In this document: positions 27,716 through 35,378 of the stretch, piece by piece
How the letters are laid out: each line of letters begins with the position of its first letter
Numbering within the stretch: the first letter of the stretch is position 1
NCBI RefSeq assembly: GCF_900143025.1
Contig: NZ_FRCT01000003.1
Coordinates: 1-64,000 of the forward strand
Length of the DNA stretch: 64,000 nt
DNA from: Ruminococcus flavefaciens
GTDB lineage: Bacteria; Bacillota; Clostridia; Oscillospirales; Ruminococcaceae
Direction of reading: 5' to 3'
Position numbers and translations under genes: made by a program
Notes under the pieces: generated by a model
Database searches by the model: none
Seen by the model: only the letters and a program-made list of their open reading frames with translations
Told to the model about the DNA's origin: nothing

Positions 27716-28730
27716 TTTCGCCTCTCCTTTCCTTGTGAAGAAGCATATAAATAACAACAGGCGCACCGAATACCGCAGTTACGGTGCTTATACTCAGCTC
27801 CGTAGGAGCAAAAAGTGTTCTCGTTATAAGATCGCACAACAGACAGAACACCGCACCGCCAAGAAAGCAGGCAGGCAGTATGCGTATAGGCTTAGCCGTA
27901 CCGAAACCGCTTTTCACTATATGCGGAACAGCCACCCCCACAAAGGAAACAGGTCCTGCAAAAGCTGTAACACAGGCAGACAGTACACTCGAGAGCAATA
28001 TCAGAGATGCTCTGAAAGCTCTTATGCGCACACCTGAATTCACAGCATATTCTTCACCAAGCTGATAAGCATTCATAGGCTTTGACAGCATAAATGCAAG
28101 TAAACAGGCAGGAAAAACTATAGCTGCCGCAGTAATAACATCTCCCTTTGTGATGCCCGAAAAACTTCCCATAGACCAGTTATGTAGATTTACGATATTA
28201 GAGTCATCGGAGAAATTTACAACAAGCTCCGTAACAGCCGAGCAGATATAGCCTATCATAACTCCGCATACTATCAGCACTGACATACGCTTTACTTTTC
28301 CCGATATAATGAGAATTATCCCCATTGATATCATGGAACCTATAAAAGCAGCTGCCACCATGCCGAACGAACTTACAGTAAATCCCCTTGACAGTGAAAA
28401 CACCATCAGCAGAGCAACCATGAGCTTAGCACCTGATGATATGCCTAAGATATAGGGACCTGCTATAGGATTTGCAAAGAAATTCTGCAAAAGGAATCCC
28501 GAGACCGATAATGCACCTCCGAGAACAACAGCAGCAGCAGTACGAGGGATCCTGAGTCTTGTTATTATATTGTATGCAGCCTTATCCGACTCAGGATCTG
28601 ATAGTGCATTTATCATTCGCTGAACGGATATATCTGCGCTTCCCGCACATATATTCAGTACCGCAAGGGATACAAGCATAACGAAAAGTATCATATATCC
28701 CAATATAATACGCTGCCGCTGTAATTCCAT
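27708..28730 (-). CDS. FecCD-family ABC permease (cobalamin/iron-complex type)
   Basis: A product of 340 residues with 8-10 hydrophobic segments and FecCD landmarks: 'LRIPRTAAAVVLGGALSVSGFLLQ' near the N-terminus, 'NPIAGPYILGISSGA', and 'GPVSFVGVAVPHIVK' with 'PTELSISTVTAVFGAPVVIYMLL' near the C-terminus. It forms the membrane channel for import of a metal complex or corrinoid with the neighbouring ATPase and binding protein. The ATG is chosen with GGAGTGA ahead; the binding-protein stop lies 5 nt upstream. Confidence 0.92.
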   Translation of the reverse strand: MELQRQRIILGYMILFVMLVSLAVLNICAGSADISVQRMINALSDPESDKAAYNIITRLRIPRTAAAVVLGGALSVSGFLLQNFFANPIAGPYILGISSGAKLMVALLMVFSLSRGFTVSSFGMVAAAFIGSMISMGIILIISGKVKRMSVLIVCGVMIGYICSAVTELVVNFSDDSNIVNLHNWSMGSFSGITKGDVITAAAIVFPACLLAFMLSKPMNAYQLGEEYAVNSGVRIRAFRASLILLSSVLSACVTAFAGPVSFVGVAVPHIVKSGFGTAKPIRILPACFLGGAVFCLLCDLITRTLFAPTELSISTVTAVFGAPVVIYMLLHKERRGENE

Positions 28731-28735
28731 AATTA

Positions 28736-29848
28736 TCACTCCAGACGATACATATAATTCATCTTATCATCAGCTTCACCCTTGAAAACGCTGTGAAACT
28801 CCTTTATCATATCCGCAGCCCCCGTAGTCTGCTGATAGATATTTTTCTCGGTACACCATACATTGCCGTTCTTCACGGCAGTAAAATCCTTCAACAGAGG
28901 ATAATTCCTTATGATATCATCAATACTGTCAACACCGCCTGTAATATCGCTGTTATAGAAAATAATATCAGCGTCCCATGCCTTCTCATAAAATGTCTCA
29001 GGCTGTATTGTCATTGTAGAGAGAGCATTTTCATCTGTTTTCAGGTCATCATTACTGAAAATATACTCTCCGCCTGCCATTCTCATCATTTCGGGAACAT
29101 AATCCGCAGGCTTGCGTACAACAACTCCTCCTGCTGAATTTATATAGAAAAAAGCAGCCTTTTTGCCTGTTTTTTCCTCAGAAAGGATATCCTCGATCTC
29201 TCTGATCTTTTCATCAAAAAGCTTCTCTGCCTTTTCCTCACAGCCGAAAAGCAGACCGTAAAGCTTTATCCATTCCATTCTGCCAAGAGGATCCTTCTCG
29301 TAGCTTGATCTTTCAACCAGTACAGGAATTCCGAGGGCTTCTATCTGCTCCTTTACTTCGGGGCTGTGATATATCATTGTGGACTCGATAGCAAGGCTGC
29401 ATTCCTCTTCAAGAAGAGCCTCATAATCCGGAGCACTGTACTTGCCGATATAAGTTATATCTCCGCAGTCCATACGATCGCGGATATTTTGCAGGCTCCA
29501 GTCATCATACTTGGTTGAGGTCATATCCACAAATTCAAGCGCACCTGCACCGTCAATAAGGTCCATAGCCGATGAAGCTGCATTATAAACATTATTCAAA
29601 GGCTGTCGAATCACAGCTGCATCACCTGCCGACTTTGGTACTGCACCGTTTTCGGGAACAATTACATACTTATCCTCGCCTATAGTTATAAGAACACAGT
29701 CATTGTCGATATACTCCGCAGAAAACTGCTTCGCATATTTAAGCTCAAGCATTTTTCCATCGTGAGATACGACCGCTGTACTTTTCCTGCCGCCGCAGCC
29801 TGTGAGCAGAACAAGAGCAGCAGCTCCGCAAATCAAACGCTTCAGCAT
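28736..29848 (-). CDS. ABC substrate-binding lipoprotein (BtuF/FecB-like)
   Basis: A 370-residue lipoprotein: short signal and lipobox LLTGC. The mature protein has a periplasmic-binding fold (TroA/BtuF class) with 'MDCGDITYIGKYSAPDYEALLEEECSLAIES' and 'NAVKNGNVWCTEKN'-like segments (here AVKNGNVWCTEKN), typical of cobalamin, haem or siderophore binding proteins. It should deliver the ligand to the FecCD permease encoded next. The riboswitch upstream makes a corrinoid or related metal complex the most likely ligand. Confidence 0.88.
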   Translation of the reverse strand: MLKRLICGAAALVLLTGCGGRKSTAVVSHDGKMLELKYAKQFSAEYIDNDCVLITIGEDKYVIVPENGAVPKSAGDAAVIRQPLNNVYNAASSAMDLIDGAGALEFVDMTSTKYDDWSLQNIRDRMDCGDITYIGKYSAPDYEALLEEECSLAIESTMIYHSPEVKEQIEALGIPVLVERSSYEKDPLGRMEWIKLYGLLFGCEEKAEKLFDEKIREIEDILSEEKTGKKAAFFYINSAGGVVVRKPADYVPEMMRMAGGEYIFSNDDLKTDENALSTMTIQPETFYEKAWDADIIFYNSDITGGVDSIDDIIRNYPLLKDFTAVKNGNVWCTEKNIYQQTTGAADMIKEFHSVFKGEADDKMNYMYRLE

Positions 29849-29849
29849 A

Positions 29850-30773
29850 TTATTCTGCTATAGTGGAAGAATCAAAGAAAATCGTATAATCTATCTCATG
29901 AGGAGTACTCATAGCCGTAGTGTCAGCCTTAACAGGCATTTTATAGTCAAAGCCTGTTACAGGCACCTCAAAAATCGAAAATTCATCAATGCTTACAGGC
30001 ATTATCTTTTCATCACCCACTACCATGTAATCATACTTATTGCTGCTCCATATAACTTCGGCAGATGCCTTGCCGTCCTTTACTGTAAGCTTTGCAGGAG
30101 ACTGTATTGAAGCCTTTCCCGAGCCTCCTTCAAGCTTGACATCGACTTTGTACTCTCCGTCAGCAAGTCCGAGAGACTCAACGGTAGCATATGCTCCATC
30201 ACCGAGTGCATCTGTGGGAAGTGAATCTGCGCGGAAAACAAGCTTTCTGTCATACCACAGTTCCTTACGCTTGCTGAATGCGGCACAGTCTATCTCCTTA
30301 TCAAGAGCCTCCACAGGAACAGTGAATATAACATGATCGCTGTCGTTTTCTGCCTGTATATATTCACTTTCCAAAGCCTTTTCCGCATCTACGCTTGTTC
30401 CCATGAATAAGTATTCATAGCCGCTGCCACTCATAGTCATCTTAGCTGTCATCTTTCCGTCAGCAACTGTAAGCTTACATTTTGTTATCTTGAACATGGA
30501 AGAGCTTGAATCAACATTGATATCATACTCGCCCTCATTGAGCTTATCGGCTGTAACAGCCTCCATGCCCTCATATCCTATCTCCTGCTGCGGAGCAGTA
30601 GCCTTTTCGGTAGTCGGTTCAGCCTCAGTCTCGGCAGCTGTAGTTACTTCCTCAGTTGTTGCAGCAACAGTTGTAGTCGTTTCTTCCTTCGATGAAGCTT
30701 TATTGCTCTTGTCACCGCATGATGCAAGTACAGCAGCCAACAGGATCGATACTATAGCAATTTTTTTATTCAT
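29850..30773 (-). CDS. Lipoprotein with two repeated beta-domains
   Basis: A 307-residue lipoprotein (lipobox VLASC) with a Thr/Glu-rich linker (about 30-70). Two related domains of about 110 residues follow. Each starts GEY-D/K-V/I, has 'K-LTV-x-DGK-x-x-A' and an aromatic 'S-x-Y-x-Y-L/M' motif: KLTVADGKMTAKM with SGYEYLFMG, and KLTVKDGKASAEV with NKYDYMVVG. The Tyr-rich motif recalls NEAT-like haem-binding domains, but the match is by eye only. Its position, between the chelatase and the binding protein, suggests capture of a metal complex or corrinoid at the cell surface. Confidence 0.7.
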   Translation of the reverse strand: MNKKIAIVSILLAAVLASCGDKSNKASSKEETTTTVAATTEEVTTAAETEAEPTTEKATAPQQEIGYEGMEAVTADKLNEGEYDINVDSSSSMFKITKCKLTVADGKMTAKMTMSGSGYEYLFMGTSVDAEKALESEYIQAENDSDHVIFTVPVEALDKEIDCAAFSKRKELWYDRKLVFRADSLPTDALGDGAYATVESLGLADGEYKVDVKLEGGSGKASIQSPAKLTVKDGKASAEVIWSSNKYDYMVVGDEKIMPVSIDEFSIFEVPVTGFDYKMPVKADTTAMSTPHEIDYTIFFDSSTIAE

Positions 30774-30825
30774 AATAATTACCTCTTAAAGAATCAGCCG
30801 ACACAAGGTCGGCTGCATAATATTT

Positions 30826-31872
30826 TTACTTTACAGAATCAATAGCTTTCTGAGCGTGCTCAACATATATCTTCTGGATATCCTCGTTCTCACCAAGACC
30901 TCTCAGTAAGCACTCTACCTCAAAGCCCTCAGCAAGGAATTCAGACTTCCATGAATCTTCTTCATCGCCTGCCATATCATTATTAGCATGGTCGCCTGCA
31001 ACTACCATAAGAGGTTCAAGAACTACCTTCTTGTAATTGCCTTCCTTTACCTTTGCGATAACATCTTCCAGTGAAGGCTCAGCCTCAACAGTACCTACAT
31101 AGTAATTGGTGAAACCGTCCTTTGTAAGGAGATCCTGCATCTTCTGGTATACAGCATTTGAAGCAGCCTCTGTACCATGACCCATGAAGCAGATAGCTGT
31201 CTCACCGTCATCGTAATCCTTAGTCCAGTCTGTAATAGCCTTTTCTACCTTAGCGAAATCGTCATCGCTTGTGAGGAGAGGCTCGCCGATAACTACCTTA
31301 TCGAAAGCATCTGAATACTCAGCTATCTTATCTGTAACTTCCTCGTATTCAAGTCCGTTCATAAGGTGTGTAGGCTGAACAACGAGAGTCTTTACTTTAT
31401 TGTCAACAGCTCTCTTGAGAGCAGCGTCGATATCATCAATGAGAACTCCATCTCTCTTGTTTACGTGATCTATAACTATATTTGCTGTGAAGCCGCGGCG
31501 TACTGCGTAATCAGGGAAAGCCTTTTCGAGAGCATTCTCGATAGCACCGATAGTAAGACGTCTGCTGTCGTTGAAGCTTGTACCGAAGCTTATAACAAGA
31601 AGCTCACTGTCGCCGATCTCGTCCTGATTTCTTATATTATCGAGAGAAGCATCTCCTGTATCGTAGTTTTCCTCGTCTTCTTCCTTAGCCTCAGTAGTTG
31701 TTTCAACCTCTGCAGCATCGGTAGTATCAGCAGCAGTTGTGTCAGCGGCTGTAGGTGCCTCTGTTGTTGTCTGAGTATTGCTTTCCTTCTTTTCACTGTC
31801 TCCGCATGAAACAAAGCAAGCAGCAGTAAGTGTAAGTGCAGCAGCGGCTGCGATCATTTTTCTCATTTTCAT
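30826..31872 (-). CDS. cbiK: Exported CbiK-type cobaltochelatase (lipoprotein)
   Basis: A product of about 348 residues. The N-terminus is a lipoprotein signal (lipobox CFVSC) with a long Thr/Glu linker, so the enzyme sits outside the membrane. The rest is a complete CbiK/anaerobic sirohydrochlorin cobaltochelatase: VISFGTSFNDSR, QPTHLMNGLEYE (metal-site His), CFMGHGTEAASN (second His) and VVAGDHANNDMAGDEEDSW. Ordinary CbiK is cytoplasmic and inserts cobalt during B12 synthesis; an exported form may instead bind or exchange metal in tetrapyrroles before uptake. AGGAGG lies 8 nt before the chosen ATG. First gene of the riboswitch operon. Confidence 0.88.
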   Translation of the reverse strand: MKMRKMIAAAAALTLTAACFVSCGDSEKKESNTQTTTEAPTAADTTAADTTDAAEVETTTEAKEEDEENYDTGDASLDNIRNQDEIGDSELLVISFGTSFNDSRRLTIGAIENALEKAFPDYAVRRGFTANIVIDHVNKRDGVLIDDIDAALKRAVDNKVKTLVVQPTHLMNGLEYEEVTDKIAEYSDAFDKVVIGEPLLTSDDDFAKVEKAITDWTKDYDDGETAICFMGHGTEAASNAVYQKMQDLLTKDGFTNYYVGTVEAEPSLEDVIAKVKEGNYKKVVLEPLMVVAGDHANNDMAGDEEDSWKSEFLAEGFEVECLLRGLGENEDIQKIYVEHAQKAIDSVK

Positions 31873-31904
31873 TTTCTTTTCCTCCTGATTTTCAGGAGAC
31901 ATGG

Positions 31905-32215
31905 TCGTGCGCAAAAAAACCTTCCGCTAAGGCAGAAGGCATCACAATAAGCCCGTTTTCCCTGCGGGCGACAATGGTACGATCAATGCCTCGTGATCCT
32001 TGGGACCTTGCCCATGTACCGATAAGCGGCAGGTTTCCTGACTTGCAGACAATAACACATTTTTTCGCCTTCCCGATATTACTCAGTGGCTGTACCTGTA
32101 TACGTGAAAAAATGCTGTCTGTTCACAGTGACGAGATCGTGCAGGCATCTCACCTGCTTCCCTTTTACCCTTTCCAGCCGAAGCTGAAAGGCACCGATTA
32201 CCTTATTTGATTATA
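31905..32215 (-). promoter_or_regulatory. Cobalamin riboswitch
   Basis: Read on the minus strand, the leader holds the hallmark pieces in order: GGTGCC near 32195, AAAAGGGAA-x-CAGGTGAGATGCCTGCACGA-like element, CACTGTGA, and the B12 box AGTCAGGAAACCTGCC at 32028-32043. A terminator hairpin follows directly before the cbiK start. Binding of a cobalamin should turn the operon off. It covers the whole space from promoter to chelatase start. Confidence 0.93.
31913..31939 (-). terminator. Riboswitch expression-platform terminator
   Basis: CCTTCTGCC / GCGGAAGG stem (one mismatch) followed by seven T on the minus strand, about 40 nt before the cbiK start; probably formed in the ligand-bound state. 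Confidence 0.8.
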
Positions 32216-32236
32216 ATATCCATGAATACAAAACAC

Positions 32237-32265
32237 ATTATATCACAGATTTCCCGTATTTCCAA
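32237..32265 (-). promoter_or_regulatory. Promoter of the cobalamin operon
   Basis: TTGGAA and TATAAT with 17-bp spacing on the minus strand, just upstream of the riboswitch. Confidence 0.75.
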
Positions 32266-32397
32266 TAGTTTGAATGAAAATCGTAACTTTTTACAAAAAT
32301 AGTCCTTTCTTTTACAAAAAAATATATGCAAGAACGCGTTATATGAACTTTAACACTATAAGTAACGGATTGAACACTTTTGTACACGCCAAATTCC

Positions 32398-32427
32398 TTG
32401 ACATTACGGCAAAAAATACGATATAAT
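32398..32427 (+). promoter_or_regulatory. Promoter of the GH43 gene
   Basis: TTGACA and TATAAT with 18-bp spacing, about 35 nt before the start; the ribosome binding site is GGAGG. Confidence 0.8.
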
Positions 32428-32461
32428 TGTATAAACGATATGTATTCGGAGGTGCGATAGT

Positions 32462-35212
32462 ATGAAACTGAAAAAACTTATATCCGCAGCTATTTCAAGC
32501 TGCTTATTCATGTCGACTTTTACGTGTATAGGCTCTTATGCTGCAAATCAGCGCGTATCTGTACACGATCCGTCGATAATCAAAGCTGACGGGACATATT
32601 ACGTATTCGGCTCACATATAGAAGCCGCAAAGACCAACGATCTAAAAAACTGGAGAAGATTTTCAAACGGCTATGCCACTAAAAACAATGTTGAATTCGG
32701 TGATCTCTCTCAAAACTTGAAAAAAGCCTTTGCATGGGCAGGTGAAGACCTGGAGGACTGCGCAGGAGGCTTTGCGGTATGGGCACCTGATGTGGTTTGG
32801 GACGCAGATTTTATAAACTCAGACGGAAGCAAGGGTGCGTACCTCATATATTTCTGCACCTCCTCAACGTATATGCGCTCTGTAATTGCCTATGCTGCTT
32901 CAAAAACAATAGAAGGTCCGTACACATTTGTGGATACACTTATCTATTCAGGCTTCACCAATAATGACGCATATGTAAAAAGTTCCACAAAGAATGTAAA
33001 CAAGAAGTATACCTCTACCAATATAGACGAGCTTATTGCCGCCGGACAGGTAAGCTTCAATAATAACTGGTTCAGAAACAATGACTACAATAACCAGCTT
33101 TTCCCAAATGCAATAGACCCTACCATATACTACGATACAAACGGCAAAATGTATATGTGTTACGGTTCGTGGTCAGGCGGTATCTTCACTCTTGAAATAG
33201 ACCCGAAAACAGGACAGTGCATACACCCGAAAACAGGCACTACCTCCGACGGCAGAATGATCGACAGCTATTTCGGAACCAAAATTTCTGGCGGCTACGG
33301 CAAATCGGGAGAAGGTCCTTTCATCGAGTACAATGCCGATACAGGCTACTATTATTTATGGGTTACATACGGCGGACTAACATCAACAGGCGGCTATAAT
33401 ATGCGCGTGTTCCGCTCTGTCTCACCTACAGGACCATTTACCGATCCGGCAGGCAGACAGGCGGTGCTGCCCACTAATCCAAACCTCGATGCAACAGGAC
33501 TAAAGGTCATGGGCAACTATAAATTCAGTTCACTGAGCAAGGCTTATATGGCTTGCGGACATAACTCGGTACTTCGCGATGATGACGGAAAATGGTATCT
33601 TGTATACCATACCAGATTTGATGACGGAGCAGAATTCCATGAGGTGCGTGTACATTCAATGTACTTCAATGAGGAGGGCTGGCCTGTTGCAGCGCCTTAT
33701 GAATATGCAGGCGATGAAATATCCGCAACAGGCTATGACGATAATGATATAATCGGCGAGTATGAGTTCATTAACCACGGAACTTCCACAGACGGAAAGA
33801 TAATCGGCTACAGTAATATAAAGTTAAATGCTGACGGAAGCATAAGCGGCGCAGTTACAGGAAAATGGACGCAGGCACAGGACAGCGCAGCTGCCGAAAT
33901 AACAATAGGCGGTCAGGGATACAGCGGTTATTTCCTTGCAGCTAAGGACGAAAACGGGAAAAAAGTGATGTCATTCACAGCAGTTGGAAAAAATAATCAG
34001 ACCATATGGGGCGTTCAGACTAAAGAATTCACAGGAAAGGATCGTTCGGGACTTGCCGATTTTACAGATACAAACTCACAGCTGATAAATAAAGCTGATA
34101 CAGTCAGTGGAAGCGGTGCAGCGGTAAAGCTCAGCGGAACGGAACTTATAAGCGGTGTTCCCTACTACATCATCAATCAGAACAGCGGAATGGCTATAGA
34201 CCTACCCAACGGCAAGCTTGACGCAGGCACAAATATCCAGCAGTGGGAACGCAACGGGAGCTGGGCTCAGCAATGGCGCATAATCGCAGTCGATAAGAAC
34301 TACTGTCGTATCGTTTCTGTAGGTAATGAATCAATGTGTATCGCAGCTGCACAAAGCTCTGCCGATGACGGCGTAAATATAGAACTGCAAAAATACGAAG
34401 GCAAGGATAATCAGCTCTTCAAAATAAAAAAATGCGGCTCAGATTACGGAATAGTTTCAAAATGCTCAGGCGACACAGGCGGACTTGATGTTTACGAATG
34501 GTCAAAGGAAAACGGCGGCAACGTAAATCAGTGGAATTACTGGGAGGGCAGCTGCCAGCTATGGAGCCTTTCCCCCGTTCACCCACAGGTCACTGACGGA
34601 AACTACATGATACGCAGCATCGACAACGAGCTATTTATATTCGATATGAACGGCAAAGTAACTCAGTTCGATGCAAGAGGCAAATCTGTCCAGCCTGATA
34701 TGTTCGGAAATATGCCGTTTACTCTCAACGATCAGATATGGAGCTTCACAAAACTCAGCGACGGATGCTATACCATAAAAAATCAGAACGGTCAGGCACT
34801 TGCTGTTGACGGCTCAGATAAACTGACTGTTGAGACTGCAACAGGTGGAAACGATCAAAAATTCAAGATAATATGCAATAAAGACGGCAGCTATTCATTC
34901 TTCTGCAATGACGTTTGCATCGAGATAGAAAAAAACGATACTGATGAAGCAGGATTTTTCACAAACAGCTTCACAGGTGCATATACACAGAAATTTGTGC
35001 TCGAACCTGCCGTTCCCGAAGAGATAAAACGAACTGTAAAGGGCGATATAAACGGCGATGATATTCTTGATATCGCAGATCTTGTAATGCTGCAAAAGTT
35101 CCTTCTGAATAATTCCCCTGTTACTCGTCCCGAACTCTCGGATATAAACGGTGACAGCATGGTTGATATCTTCGACAGTATAGCTCTTAGAAAGCTTCTT
35201 ATAAGCAAATAA
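32462..35212 (+). CDS. GH43 endo-arabinanase with ricin-type CBM and dockerin
   Basis: A secreted 916-residue enzyme. Signal peptide about 1-28. A five-bladed GH43 domain (about 30-420) has catalytic base Asp36 (VHDPSII), modulator Asp219 (AIDPTIYYD) and acid Glu284 (SGEGPFIEY). The following beta-domain (about 430-545, 'GEYEFINHG', 'SGYFLAAKDENGKKVMSF') is the C-terminal domain of AbnB-type arabinanases, which cut alpha-1,5-arabinan of pectin. Residues about 560-800 hold ricin-type (CBM13-like) sugar-binding repeats (GMAIDLPNG, QQWRII). A dockerin ends the protein (DINGDDILDIADL, DINGDSMVDIFDS), so the enzyme should join a cellulosome. Single gene with its own promoter and terminator. Confidence 0.9.
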   Translation: MKLKKLISAAISSCLFMSTFTCIGSYAANQRVSVHDPSIIKADGTYYVFGSHIEAAKTNDLKNWRRFSNGYATKNNVEFGDLSQNLKKAFAWAGEDLEDCAGGFAVWAPDVVWDADFINSDGSKGAYLIYFCTSSTYMRSVIAYAASKTIEGPYTFVDTLIYSGFTNNDAYVKSSTKNVNKKYTSTNIDELIAAGQVSFNNNWFRNNDYNNQLFPNAIDPTIYYDTNGKMYMCYGSWSGGIFTLEIDPKTGQCIHPKTGTTSDGRMIDSYFGTKISGGYGKSGEGPFIEYNADTGYYYLWVTYGGLTSTGGYNMRVFRSVSPTGPFTDPAGRQAVLPTNPNLDATGLKVMGNYKFSSLSKAYMACGHNSVLRDDDGKWYLVYHTRFDDGAEFHEVRVHSMYFNEEGWPVAAPYEYAGDEISATGYDDNDIIGEYEFINHGTSTDGKIIGYSNIKLNADGSISGAVTGKWTQAQDSAAAEITIGGQGYSGYFLAAKDENGKKVMSFTAVGKNNQTIWGVQTKEFTGKDRSGLADFTDTNSQLINKADTVSGSGAAVKLSGTELISGVPYYIINQNSGMAIDLPNGKLDAGTNIQQWERNGSWAQQWRIIAVDKNYCRIVSVGNESMCIAAAQSSADDGVNIELQKYEGKDNQLFKIKKCGSDYGIVSKCSGDTGGLDVYEWSKENGGNVNQWNYWEGSCQLWSLSPVHPQVTDGNYMIRSIDNELFIFDMNGKVTQFDARGKSVQPDMFGNMPFTLNDQIWSFTKLSDGCYTIKNQNGQALAVDGSDKLTVETATGGNDQKFKIICNKDGSYSFFCNDVCIEIEKNDTDEAGFFTNSFTGAYTQKFVLEPAVPEEIKRTVKGDINGDDILDIADLVMLQKFLLNNSPVTRPELSDINGDSMVDIFDSIALRKLLISK

Positions 35213-35221
35213 CGGACCTCA

Positions 35222-35270
35222 GCGCAGCTCGTAAGCATAAAGCTTGCGGCTGCGCCTATTTTTTGACAAA
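35222..35270 (+). terminator. Terminator after GH43 gene
   Basis: GCGCAGC-t-CGTAAGC / GCTTGCG-GCTGCGC long stem followed by CTATTTTTTG. Confidence 0.85.
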
Positions 35271-35295
35271 ATACAAATTTGTAACCCATTTTAAC

Positions 35296-35324
35296 TTGAC
35301 ATTACTTGTGAAAGTGTGTAAAAT
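35296..35324 (+). promoter_or_regulatory. Promoter of clostripain-like gene
   Basis: TTGACA and TAAAAT with 17-bp spacing, about 55 nt before the start codon. Confidence 0.8.
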
Positions 35325-35378
35325 AATATTAAGTAGGTCTATTTGACCTGCTAAAGAGAATATTTACGGAGGTCAAAT

